64,000 nt of DNA, taken from assembly GCA_002305545.1 (NCBI GenBank), contig DBRG01000017.1:1-64000 (forward strand), given 5' to 3'. This stretch comes from Bacteroidales bacterium UBA1374 (lineage in GTDB: Bacteria; Bacteroidota; Bacteroidia; Bacteroidales; UBA932). The notes beneath the pieces are model-generated. The model did no database searches. It saw only the letters and a program-made list of their open reading frames with translations, and was not told where the DNA came from. The position numbers were made by a program, and so were the translations under genes. Shown here one piece after another: positions 32,843 through 41,100 of this stretch (positions within the stretch are counted from its first letter, which is position 1; the number at the start of each line of letters is the position of its first letter).

Positions 32843-34135
32843 ATGAAAAAATCAATATTGTGGATCATCATAAGTGCAGTGGTACTTATTATTGTCCTGG
32901 TCATCATTGGCAAAAGCAGATCTGGTAAAGGCATAGAGGTAACCGTTGCCAATCCGGTGGTAAAGAACATTACCGAGATCATTCCTGCCAACGGTAAAAT
33001 CCAACCGGTCACAGAGGTAAAGATCAGCCCCGACGTGTCAGGCGAAATTGTTGTTCTGAACGTTGCCGAAGGCGATCACGTGAAAGCAGGCCAGGTACTG
33101 ATCCAGATCAAGCAGGACCAGTACAGGTCTGCACGGGACAGGATGAAAGCCGCCCTGAACCAGACCAGGGCTCAACTGGCGCAGCAGGAAGCTCAGTTTA
33201 AGCAAGTGGAACTCTCCTATAACCGGAACGTGTCACTGCACCAGCAGGGAGCCATATCGGAAGCTGAATTTGAAGCATCTTCCTCTGAATATTCCATTGC
33301 CGGTGAGCAGTTGAATGCGTCCAGGTTCAACGTGCAGAGTGCCGAGGCAGCCCTTGCCGAAGCCGAAGAAAGCCTTGCAAAAACCACCATATTTTCCCCG
33401 ATGAACGGCATTGTTTCCAAACTCAGTGTAGAGCGCGGGGAACGGGTGGTGGGAACCAGCCAGATGGCAGGGACCGAGATGCTGCGCATTGCCAACTTTG
33501 AGGAAATGGAAGTGTTGGTGGATGTAAATGAAAACGACATTGTGCGGATAAAACAACTGGATACGGCCATTGTGGAAGTGGATGCCTACCGCGGCCGCAA
33601 GTTCACCGGGCTGGTCACACAGATAGCCAACTCGGCCAAGAATATTGGTTCTTCACTGGAACAGGTCACCAACTTTGAAGTCAGGGTCTTCATCCTGCCT
33701 GAATCTTACAGTGATTTGGTGACTGCCGGATTTTCCACCCCGTTCAGGCCCGGCATGTCGGCTTCGGTATCCATCCAGACCGAAACGAAATACCAGGCCA
33801 TTGCCATACCAATACAATCCATTACCACACGTCCTGAACTACTGCCCGACAGCCTGAGGGAGCAACTCGGACCCAATGAACTGGTAGAACAGGTCTTTGT
33901 GCTGCGTGATGACAACACCGTTGAAACAGTAAGGGTCAAATCCGGATTGCAGGACCATATCCATATTGAAATTCTTGAAGGGCTCACCAGCCAGGACAAG
34001 GTGGTAACCGGTCCGTATACCGCCATTTCATCGACCCTTGAAAACGGGTCCAAAGTAGAACCAGCAGACGAAAAAGATTCCGGTAAAGAAACAATAGAAA
34101 TTAAGGTACGTGCAACCATCAATACTGTTGATTGA
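32843..34135 (+). CDS. Membrane-fusion (periplasmic adaptor) protein, MacA/HlyD type
   Basis: The protein (430 residues) has an N-terminal anchor (residues 4-22), a lipoyl-like domain split by a coiled coil (VSGEIVVLNVAEGDHVKAGQ near 60-80; TIFSPMNGIVSKLSVERGE near 180-198), and beta-barrel parts after it. It should bridge an inner-membrane pump to TolC. It overlaps the tsaB gene by 26 bp at the 3' end. Adaptor genes of PCAT systems are usually HlyD-like; this one is closer to the MacA/RND group, so a dedicated role in peptide export is inferred from position only. Confidence 0.9.
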   Translation: MKKSILWIIISAVVLIIVLVIIGKSRSGKGIEVTVANPVVKNITEIIPANGKIQPVTEVKISPDVSGEIVVLNVAEGDHVKAGQVLIQIKQDQYRSARDRMKAALNQTRAQLAQQEAQFKQVELSYNRNVSLHQQGAISEAEFEASSSEYSIAGEQLNASRFNVQSAEAALAEAEESLAKTTIFSPMNGIVSKLSVERGERVVGTSQMAGTEMLRIANFEEMEVLVDVNENDIVRIKQLDTAIVEVDAYRGRKFTGLVTQIANSAKNIGSSLEQVTNFEVRVFILPESYSDLVTAGFSTPFRPGMSASVSIQTETKYQAIAIPIQSITTRPELLPDSLREQLGPNELVEQVFVLRDDNTVETVRVKSGLQDHIHIEILEGLTSQDKVVTGPYTAISSTLENGSKVEPADEKDSGKETIEIKVRATINTVD

Positions 34136-34823
34136 AACAAGTACTCAGGTCTGCTCTGTCTCTCTGGCTGCCGGAACACAGATCATAGCCAGCCGCCAGA
34201 CAACACAGCCCAAAGCCCACGCATCACTTCTTGCGGTTTTCATTAACGACATTCTTCAGGAGTGTGGCATGAGGGTTGGGGATTGCGCTGCCGTTGCTGT
34301 TAGCGGTGGTCCGGGATCCTACACCGGACTGCGTGTGGGTGTATCCACGGCGAAGGGCCTGTGTTTCGGTGCTTCAATACCCCTTTTACAGGTAAGTTCC
34401 CTGGAACTGATCGCCCAATTATTCATAGATGCCGGCACCTCTGAAGACCCTTGGCGTATCTACCCCATGATAGATGCCAGGAGGATGGACGTTTACACGG
34501 CTCCTTTTTCTGTCTTTACGGCGGACGGCACAGGCCGCATCGCACGCATGGAAGGGCCGGTTGAGGCCTTGAGCATCACCGCCGACCGTTTTATGCAGGA
34601 CCTGGAACAGGGTCCGGTTGTCTTTACCGGGAACGGTGCCTCCAAATGCCGGGATATAATTAATCACCCCAACGCAGTTTTCGCTGCGCTGGAATCCCAT
34701 GCCAACGGGATGGCCAGGGCAGCCATGAAGGCTTTCCTGGAAAAAAGATTTGAAGACATAGCCAATTATGCGCCTTTTTACCTGAAAGAATTCCAGGCTA
34801 TCCGCCCTAAAACAGATTTCTGA
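34110..34823 (+). CDS. tsaB: tRNA threonylcarbamoyladenosine biosynthesis protein TsaB
   Basis: TsaB is the dimerising partner of TsaD in making N6-threonylcarbamoyladenosine at position 37 of tRNAs that read ANN codons. The 237-residue protein shows the ASKHA N-terminus ILLIETSTQVCSVSL, then KAHASLLAVFINDIL and SGGPGSYTGLRVGVSTAKGLC, the family hallmark. The start is a GTG at 34110 within the adaptor gene; no ATG gives a complete N-terminus. It ends 17 bp inside the convergent TlpA-like gene. Confidence 0.94.
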   Translation: MQPSILLIETSTQVCSVSLAAGTQIIASRQTTQPKAHASLLAVFINDILQECGMRVGDCAAVAVSGGPGSYTGLRVGVSTAKGLCFGASIPLLQVSSLELIAQLFIDAGTSEDPWRIYPMIDARRMDVYTAPFSVFTADGTGRIARMEGPVEALSITADRFMQDLEQGPVVFTGNGASKCRDIINHPNAVFAALESHANGMARAAMKAFLEKRFEDIANYAPFYLKEFQAIRPKTDF

Positions 34824-35955
34824 CCTTCCGGATCACTTCGTCCACATTGCCTGACCTGGCAATGATTTCTTCATTGCTGTTTATGATAAAATAAGCCGGG
34901 ATTTCTGCAATATTGTAGGTGGCAAGGGCAGGTGAATTAACTCCCAGACCGTCACACACACTGATCCATGGCAGGGATTGTTCCCTTACGGCACTGGCCC
35001 AGGCAGTCTTATCGGTATCCAGGGCTACCTGGAAAACCTCCAGCCCCAGTGGTGAGTAGGTCTGATAAATCTCCATCAGCTCCCGGTTGTCCAGTCTCAT
35101 GTTCACATTGGCAGCGTGCCAGAAAGAGAGGATTATGGTTTTCCCCTTAAGTGATGACAGACAAACCCTGAGTCCGTCAAGACCGGGAAGGCAAATGTCG
35201 GGAAAGCCGATTACGTCGGCCCGGTCCAGTGCCTGTTCCATCTGAAGGGATTTTTCCATGCTTTTATAACGGTCCCTGATGGCCATTACGTATGGGGAAA
35301 GAGGATAGTCCACATAAAGGGAATCATAAACCCTGCGCAACAAAGGGGCATCCTTGGGGTCGGAAAAGATATACAGGGGCCCCGGTAATTCATGAAAGAC
35401 CAGGGACGTATTGACGAATGCCCGGGGATGCTGATACAAAAAGCGGATTGCGTCCTGTTTGTACCGGATAAACAGGGAGCCCAGTTTCAGGCTCAGGTTG
35501 TCTTTTTCCTTTGAAACTGCATTTTCATACAATACATACAGCGAATCAAACTGCCTGCGGGTCTGATCAAGGCGGTCATTGACCTGTTGCAGCAAGAGTG
35601 ACTCTTCCGAGCCCTCAATAATTACAGTCTTGCCATCTGCTGATGCTTGTATATTTACCCTGTCGCCTTTTTTAAGGATGAGCGAGGCAACCCTTCGCTC
35701 CCCGGCATACAGGTAATAATAACCGGGCTGTTCGATGCCTTTTGCCAGGTTATGGTAAAACCCGCCCTTATCATCTATTTCAAGGGTATCCAGAAGTGTT
35801 TCAGATGTAAAGTCAAGCCGTTTTAACAGCACGGCGTCATTTTCAGAAAGATTTTGCACTGTTCCGCTGATCCGGACCGTATTGCTGCCGGTGCATGAAG
35901 AGAACAAGGCGGCAGAAAACAGGGCGGCCACAAAAAAAGACTTTATGGTTTTCAT
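34807..35955 (-). CDS. DUF4369 / TlpA-like lipoprotein without CxxC
   Basis: The 382-residue protein starts with a lipoprotein signal (ALFSAALFSSC, lipid Cys near 21), then a DUF4369-type beta-sandwich (VRISGTVQNLSENDAVLLKR), a helical middle and a thioredoxin-fold C-terminus (FPDICLPGLDGLRVCLSSLKGKTIILSFWH, then IPAYFIIN). In active TlpA proteins CxxC follows the WxxWC strand. Here WHAANVNM replaces it, so thiol-disulfide exchange by this site is unlikely. It ends the greA - HIT - TlpA operon and its 3' end overlaps tsaB. Confidence 0.85.
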   Translation of the reverse strand: MKTIKSFFVAALFSAALFSSCTGSNTVRISGTVQNLSENDAVLLKRLDFTSETLLDTLEIDDKGGFYHNLAKGIEQPGYYYLYAGERRVASLILKKGDRVNIQASADGKTVIIEGSEESLLLQQVNDRLDQTRRQFDSLYVLYENAVSKEKDNLSLKLGSLFIRYKQDAIRFLYQHPRAFVNTSLVFHELPGPLYIFSDPKDAPLLRRVYDSLYVDYPLSPYVMAIRDRYKSMEKSLQMEQALDRADVIGFPDICLPGLDGLRVCLSSLKGKTIILSFWHAANVNMRLDNRELMEIYQTYSPLGLEVFQVALDTDKTAWASAVREQSLPWISVCDGLGVNSPALATYNIAEIPAYFIINSNEEIIARSGNVDEVIRKVRNLF

Positions 35956-35961
35956 TACAGG

Positions 35962-36357
35962 TTATTCGAATTTTTGAGCTATCATCCTGCAGATTCTTTG
36001 CATCTCCTGCTCCGGGATCTTGCATACCGGCCTGCTCAGGTTCATGTCACCCTCGGTGTCCATAGGGATAAGGTGAATATGAGCATGAGGAACTTCGAGT
36101 CCCAAAACCCCTATACCCACCCGTTTGCATGGTATGGCGGATTCAATGGCCCGTGCCACCCGTTGTGCAAAACGGAACAGATCCCCCAGAAGGGCCGGAT
36201 CCAAATTAAAAATATAGTCTGTTTCCTGTTTCGGAACCACCAGTGTATGTCCGGGTTTGCGGGGATTGATATCAAGAAAGGCATAAAAACGGTCGTCCTC
36301 CGCTACCTTGTAGGAAGGGATTTCGCCTGAAACAATGCGTGAAAATATGGTTGCCAT
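35962..36357 (-). CDS. HIT family nucleotide-binding hydrolase
   Basis: A 131-residue protein from the ATG at 36357, with the histidine triad HAHIHLIP that binds the phosphate of nucleotide substrates, plus the typical opening TIFSRIVSGEIPSYKV and KPGHTLVVPKQ. HIT proteins hydrolyse nucleoside phosphoramidates or related adenylates. The chosen start lies one base after the greA stop; an earlier ATG would place eleven residues inside greA. Six bases separate its stop from the TlpA-like gene, so the three form an operon. Confidence 0.93.
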   Translation of the reverse strand: MATIFSRIVSGEIPSYKVAEDDRFYAFLDINPRKPGHTLVVPKQETDYIFNLDPALLGDLFRFAQRVARAIESAIPCKRVGIGVLGLEVPHAHIHLIPMDTEGDMNLSRPVCKIPEQEMQRICRMIAQKFE

Positions 36358-36358
36358 A

Positions 36359-36832
36359 TCAAAGGGATATTTCCTGAATTTCAAATTCAATGATACCTGA
36401 CGGTGTAACGATCTGGGCTATCTCTCCTTTTTTCTTTCCCAGCAATCCCTTGCCTATGGGGGACGAAACGGCCAGTTTCTTTTCTTCCAGGTTTGCTTCA
36501 CTTTCGCCCACAAGGGTTACTTCCATGACCGATCCGTTTTTCATGTTCCGTATCCGGACCTTGTTCATGATCTGTACTATATCGGTATTGAGGCGGGATT
36601 CATCCACCACCCTGGCATTGGCTACCGTGTTCTGCAATTTGGCAATGCGCAGTTCCAGAAGAGCCTGGGCTTCTTTAGCAGTATCGTATTCTGCATTCTC
36701 GCTCAAATCTCCCTTGTCCCGGGCTTCAGCAATTGCACGGGCCGCTGCTTCCCTTTCTACAGTAGTGAGCCTGTTCAGTTCTTCCTTTAGTTTTTCCAGG
36801 CCTTCGGCTGTCATATAATGAATCTTGGTCAT
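36359..36832 (-). CDS. greA: Transcription elongation factor GreA
   Basis: GreA rescues backtracked RNA polymerase by stimulating transcript cleavage. The 157-residue protein has the coiled coil with acidic tip (RDKGDLSENAEYDTAKEAQ at about 38-56) and the C-terminal FKBP-like domain (SPIGKGLLGKKKGEIAQIVTPSGIIEFEI). Length and motifs are standard. It has a good promoter and a leader hairpin (36862-36887). It begins the operon with HIT and TlpA-like genes. Confidence 0.96.
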   Translation of the reverse strand: MTKIHYMTAEGLEKLKEELNRLTTVEREAAARAIAEARDKGDLSENAEYDTAKEAQALLELRIAKLQNTVANARVVDESRLNTDIVQIMNKVRIRNMKNGSVMEVTLVGESEANLEEKKLAVSSPIGKGLLGKKKGEIAQIVTPSGIIEFEIQEISL

Positions 36833-36851
36833 AATACCGTCATAAATAAAT

Positions 36852-36887
36852 AAAGAAGAAAAAGAATCCTGCAGTAGCAGGACTCTT
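36852..36887 (-). terminator. Terminator-like hairpin in front of greA
   Basis: On the minus strand AAGAGTCCTGC pairs with GCAGGATTCTT (one G-U pair, loop TACT) and is followed by TTTCTTCTTT. It can end transcripts of the glycogen operon. Because the greA start of transcription lies near 36888, it also sits at the very 5' end of the greA message, where it might attenuate or stabilise it. Confidence 0.7.
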
Positions 36888-36894
36888 CTCAGTA

Positions 36895-36926
36895 CAAATG
36901 TAATACTTCTTTATGAATCAAACAAA
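36895..36926 (-). promoter_or_regulatory. greA promoter
   Basis: On the minus strand TTTG (36926-36923), a 20-bp spacer and TACATTTG (36902-36895) match the Bacteroidota consensus with one extra spacer base. The -33 box lies within the last codons of the upstream gene. Confidence 0.6.
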
Positions 36927-37277
36927 TTCGTCAAATTTCGGTTTAAGAATTTCTGAAAACAGAATGGCCTGCTTTGGATTGAATCCAAATTTGCGTGCGC
37001 TCCCGGGGGCGGTTTTGCTGTCACGCTTCTCGGGAAGTGTGGACAGGTTCATTGCAGGTTCAGTGGTTCTGACGGCCTCTTCAGGAATGTCTTCCTGCAG
37101 GATGGAAGGTCTGGAAAGATGAAATTGAGGCCTTTCTTCAGGCAGGGTGATCAGATCCTCTTCCGGAAAATGGGGAATACGGGTCTCCAGCTTTCTTTTC
37201 TTTGCACGGGCGTTAATGATCCCGAACACAATGGCCAGGATACTTAACAGCAGCGTAATTAATGTATCTGATTTCAT
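36918..37277 (-). CDS. Small membrane-anchored protein, unknown function
   Basis: The protein has 119 residues: one N-terminal membrane helix (residues 6-22), a short basic stretch (RAKKRKLE) and a long, probably disordered tail rich in Pro, Glu and Leu. No family is recognised. Its start overlaps the ribF stop as ATGA, so it is the last member of the long operon from xseA. The C-terminal FGFNPKQAILFSEILKPKFDE may fold as a short helix and could be a docking segment (inference). Confidence 0.65.
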   Translation of the reverse strand: MKSDTLITLLLSILAIVFGIINARAKKRKLETRIPHFPEEDLITLPEERPQFHLSRPSILQEDIPEEAVRTTEPAMNLSTLPEKRDSKTAPGSARKFGFNPKQAILFSEILKPKFDEFV

Positions 37278-38152
37278 AATAAGGCTTGTTTGTCCTTATG
37301 CAACTGTTCCTTAAGTGAATCAAGGGAAGGAAATGCAATTTCCTGCCGGTGGAATTTCAGTATCCTTACCCGGATTCCGAGACCGTAAATATTGTCATCA
37401 AAATCAAAGATATGAGTTTCTATTGTATGCTCCAAATGATTCGCTACCGTAGGACGAAAACCAATGTTCATCATACCTTTGTACCAGGTCCCGTTCACTT
37501 CCGCCTCTACCTTGTACACGCCGTTTGCAGGAAGCTGTTTCAGGGGTTCGTACAATTGCATATTGGCTGTAGGATAACCCAACGTCCGGCCTATCCTGTT
37601 TCCCGATATGACCACTCCATGCAGACAGTATGGATAACCCAGCCAGCGGTTGGCGGTTTCTACAGATCCGGAAGACAAGGCAGCACGTATTTTGGTGGAA
37701 CTGATATGCTCCCCGGTGTCTGACAAGAATTCCCGGACACGAATTATCTGCAGGCCGACCTTCTCTGCTTCCTGGTCCATCAGGTGCGGATCATGAACCC
37801 CGTCTGCTCCAAGCCTGTGGTTGTACCCGGCCACCAGCGCCCTGACTTTGAATTTTTCGCCGAGATAATCCCTGAAAAAAACCCGGGAGGGGATGGCCGA
37901 AAACTCCTTTGTGAACGGTATGATCTGAATCTGATCTACGCCCAGGGCCTGGATCATCTCTTTCTTTTCATCAAGTGATGTTAGCAGACGGAATTTCTGT
38001 GCATCCTGCTGCAGAACTGCCCTGGGATGGGGCCAGAATGTCAGGGCCAGGCTCTCTCCTCCCATCTTCCGGGCTGTTTCCACCAGGGATGTCAGGACGG
38101 CGCGGTGGCCCAGATGCACACCATCAAAAAAACCTGTAGCTGCTATAACCAT
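37274..38152 (-). CDS. ribF: Bifunctional riboflavin kinase / FAD synthetase
   Basis: RibF phosphorylates riboflavin to FMN and adenylylates FMN to FAD. The 292-residue protein has the FAD synthetase nucleotidyltransferase part (ATGFFDGVHLGHRAVL; later ISSTKIRAALSSG) and the riboflavin kinase part (GRTLGYPTANM; KGMMNIGFRPTV). It seems to lack about 10-15 residues before the ATGFFDGVH strand that many homologues have, so the true start may lie upstream in the preceding gene, whose end it overlaps by ten bases. It is carried within the glycogen operon. Confidence 0.94.
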   Translation of the reverse strand: MVIAATGFFDGVHLGHRAVLTSLVETARKMGGESLALTFWPHPRAVLQQDAQKFRLLTSLDEKKEMIQALGVDQIQIIPFTKEFSAIPSRVFFRDYLGEKFKVRALVAGYNHRLGADGVHDPHLMDQEAEKVGLQIIRVREFLSDTGEHISSTKIRAALSSGSVETANRWLGYPYCLHGVVISGNRIGRTLGYPTANMQLYEPLKQLPANGVYKVEAEVNGTWYKGMMNIGFRPTVANHLEHTIETHIFDFDDNIYGLGIRVRILKFHRQEIAFPSLDSLKEQLHKDKQALL

Positions 38153-41100
38153 TTAACCAATGCAAAATCCTGCCTGTGCGGCAATTTTGAATTATAAGCG
38201 TATATGCGTGATGCGATTAAATAAGAGCCGGCTGTTTGCGGTACCAGCTTGCAAACATAAGAAGCCTCTCCGTTGGAACCCTCTTCAAGTCTGTAAGGAA
38301 CGATTTCATCTATTACGATTTTTCCGTCTTTACCTTTTGCGGTAATGACCATTTCCACCCTTATGTCATCGGTTGAAAGTGCGCCAAGGTATAACCTGAC
38401 CCTGGATTCGGATTCGCCCCCCAACACAAGGATATCCTTGCTGTCATTTGGATGTGAATAGGAAATCACTTCCAGCGAGCTCCATTCCCTTTCCATTTTT
38501 CTCTTCCAGTAAGCCATCTCCCTGGCCTGGTTGAAATTGCCGGCCACCATGTCTGTATGGCGTTTCTGGAGTGGTTTGTAGAATTTTTCTTCATAATCCT
38601 CCATCATGCGGTTGGTGGTGAAATTGCCGGCTATGTAAGCAACCGTGTTTTTTATATGTTGTACCCATTCAACAGGGACTCCTTCATGGTTTCTCTTATA
38701 GAACATGGGGACAATTTCGTGTTCCAGCATATTGTATATGGTAGCGGCATCCAGTTCGTCCTGGTAATCCTGGTTCTCATAGGTTCTTTCTTCGGACAAT
38801 GCCCATCCTGCACCCTTTCGGTATCCTTCCACCCACCATCCGTCCAGAACGCTAAAATGCATGACCCCGTTCATCACCGCCTTTTCCCCGCTTGTTCCCG
38901 ATGCCTCTAAAGGACGTGTAGGCGTGTTCATCCAGACATCGACTCCCTGGATCAGACGTTTGGCTAACTCCATATTATAATTTGGCAGGAACAGGATCTT
39001 GCCCAGGAAACGGGGCATACGCGAAATTTCAATAATGCGCTTTATCAGGTCCTGGCCAGCCTTGTCGTGGGGATGAGCTTTGCCAGAAAACAAAAATTGA
39101 ACGGGACGCTTGGGATCGTTGACAAGTGCATCCAGCCTGTCCAGATTGGTAAACAGCAGGTGAGCTCTCTTATAGGTTGCAAAACGCCGTGCAAAACCAA
39201 TAGTCAGTATGTCCTTGTTCAGGGCAGCCCTTATGGCAACTACTTCCCTGGGTGAATAAAATTCAGGCGCATTCTGTGTTTGGGTCAGGGCCAGAACCAG
39301 CCTGTCTATCAATTTTTTCCGTAATGTATTGCGGACACTCCAGATTTCAGCATCCTGCACGTTGAGGATCCCCAGGAAACAATCCTTGTTGTAATGATGT
39401 GTTCCAAAATCCTGCCCGAACACGCGTGAATGGATTTCTTTCCATTCCGGAGCCGTCCAGGTCTGGTAATGTACCCCGTTGGTTACATAATCTACATGCG
39501 ACTCCTGGGGTAAATATGCCGGCCACAGGGGATTGAGTATCTCCCGGCTAACCTGTCCGTGTAATTTGCTGACTCCGTTAATTTCCTGTGACAGGTTAGC
39601 TGCAAGAAAACTCATGGAAAATTTCTCGTTGGGATTGCATACATCACTCTTGCCCAGGGCCATGAGCGTTTCCCATGATGTTTTGAGCCTGTCCGGGTAA
39701 TGAGAAAAATAGGGACGGAGCATTTCTTCGGTAAAAGCGTCATGGCCTGCAGGCACCGGCGTGTGGGTTGTGAAAAGAGACGAGGAACGAACCACCTCCC
39801 TTGCTTCTTCAAAGGAAAGGTTTTCGTTGACAACATATTCCCTGAGCCTCTCCATTCCGATAAAGGCTGCATGGCCCTCGTTGCAGTGGTAAACATCAGC
39901 CTCTATGCCAAGGGCCCGCAGGGCCCTTATGCCCCCCACTCCCAGCAACAACTCCTGCTTAAGCCTGTTTTCCCAGTCACCACCGTACAACTGGTGGGTG
40001 ATGCCGCGGTCCTCGGCAAGGTTGTCCTCAAAATCGGTATCCAGAAGGTAAAGCGGGGTCCGTCCCACATCCACCCTCCAGATGCGCGCATAGATGTTGC
40101 GTCCCGGAAAGGCAATGCTTATGGTAATCCAGTTGTCATGGCCATCCCGTACTGGAACGGCAGGAATTTTTTGAAGATCAACAATTTCCCTCTCACTTAC
40201 CTGATCTCCCTGTGCGGAAAGGACCTGACGAAAATACCCATAGCGGTACAACAGTCCCACTCCCGTTATGGGAACGCCCTTGTCGGATGACTCTTTCAGA
40301 TAGTCTCCTGCCAGGATTCCAAGGCCTCCGGAGTATATCTTGAGTGTCCAGTCCAGACCGTATTCCATGCTAAAGTAGGCAACCCTGGGACCGGTCAGCG
40401 TTTCACGGGACTTCATGTAGTGGTTAAAAGATGCCTCAACTTTGTCCAGTTGTTCCAGGAATGTCTTGTTCTTTTCCAGGGCTTTGTATTTATTATAAGG
40501 GATCTTGTCCAGCAGGACGATCGGATTCTTTTCTACTTCTCTCCATAGGTTGTGATCAATTCCTGAAAACACTTTCCTTGCGTTCTGATTCCACGACCAC
40601 CAGAGGTTTCTGGATAATACTTCCAGGAAGTTGAGACGTTGCGGTAACTGTTTCTGAATGGTAACAGGGGACCAGGAGGGCACCGACCTTAACTGGTCTG
40701 TGCGACAAGTAATGTTTTCTTCCTTTATCAATTGAAATTTTCCCAGGTTCCCGACCAACTTCTCAAGAGCGATCGCATAGGCTTTTTTATAGTACTTCAA
40801 TTGTTTTTCCCACAGGGCAATGGTTGATACCTGTCTGGCATTCTCCTTCATTTTCACAGACTCCTCTTCCTGGAGCATGCTCATGCGGCGGATCACTCCG
40901 GCCACATCGTTCACGACAGACGGGTGGTTATTGTCATTGCGGTATACGATCTCAATCCCGGGATGTGGTCCCTGATAGTTTTTATTAACCCAGTGGCCAA
41001 ACCCGGTAAGGGAAGTGGTTACAGTGGGAACATGAAAAGCAAGGCTTTCCAGCGGTGTATAGCCCCAGGGTTCGTAGTAAGAAGGAAACACGGTAAGATC

